The notes below the pieces were generated by a model. That model was not told where the DNA came from. It did not search any database and saw only the letters and a program-made list of their open reading frames with translations. 5,017 bases of DNA from an uncultured Collinsella sp. (GTDB lineage: Bacteria; Actinomycetota; Coriobacteriia; Coriobacteriales; Coriobacteriaceae): the NCBI GenBank assembly GCA_900551655.1, contig URWM01000136.1, forward strand, positions 1 to 5,017, given 5' to 3'. The translations under genes were made by a program, and so were the position numbers. Below, one piece after another: positions 4,969-5,017 of the stretch (its first letter is position 1; every line of letters starts with the position of its first letter).

Positions 4969-5017
4969 CTGTCTCTTATACACATCTGACGCTGCCGACG
5001 AAGGCTTAGGTGTAGAT
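4969..5017 (-). other. Residual Nextera adapter, i5 index and partial P5, non-genomic
   Basis: Positions 4969-4987 are the reverse complement of the Tn5 mosaic end, and 4988-5001 (GACGCTGCCGACGA) complete the Read 1 adapter. Positions 5002-5009 (AGGCTTAG) are the reverse complement of CTAAGCCT, which I recognise as the Illumina i5 index 508. Positions 5010-5017 (GTGTAGAT) begin the P5 flow-cell sequence. This is read-through of a short insert, and it truncates the helicase gene artificially. Confidence 0.99.

Overview
This 5.0 kb window is a metagenomic or draft-assembly contig that still carries Illumina Nextera (Tn5) adapter at both ends (1-31 and 4969-5017). Only about 32-4968 is genomic. 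The DNA is GC-rich with strongly G/C-biased third codon positions. Its gene content (a Ski2-like helicase of the actinobacterial DUF3516 type, a TrmB-family methyltransferase with a long C-terminal tail, and a membrane-anchored XRE regulator coupled to a DUF4097-type protein) suggests Actinomycetota, most likely class Coriobacteriia and a Collinsella-like gut bacterium. That placement is inference from protein style, with no database search.

Layout. On the minus strand, reading leftward from 1448, is a two-gene unit: an XRE-type DNA-binding protein with two C-terminal membrane segments (732-1448), then a single-pass membrane protein with an extracytoplasmic DUF4097-like beta-repeat domain (32-732, cut by the contig end). 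They overlap by one base (TGATG) and are almost certainly translationally coupled. A divergent intergenic region (1449-1715) separates them from the plus-strand genes and holds a palindrome, a promoter candidate and a notable 41-bp dyad.

On the plus strand are a class I SAM-dependent methyltransferase resembling the Trm9/ALKBH8 tRNA wobble-uridine methyltransferase domain (1716-2588), then a TrmB-family tRNA (guanine-N7) methyltransferase homologue (2707-3588) whose active-site segment departs from the canonical form. After these comes a 268-bp gap (3589-3856) containing a strikingly symmetrical, AT-richer 123-bp element (3612-3734) with near-perfect 25-bp inverted repeats. Last is the N-terminal 370 codons of a DEAD/DEAH-box RNA helicase of the Ski2-like/DUF3516 group (3857-4968), interrupted by adapter within helicase motif V.

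The plus-strand genes share an RNA theme (two probable RNA methyltransferases and a probable RNA helicase), but the gaps between them and the regulatory-looking structures in those gaps argue for separate transcription units. The minus-strand pair looks like an envelope-sensing or envelope-homeostasis module. No tRNA, rRNA, CRISPR array, transposase gene or phage gene is visible. The best candidate for something undescribed is the inverted-repeat element at 3612-3734. The altered TrmB active site and the dyad at 1650-1690 come next.
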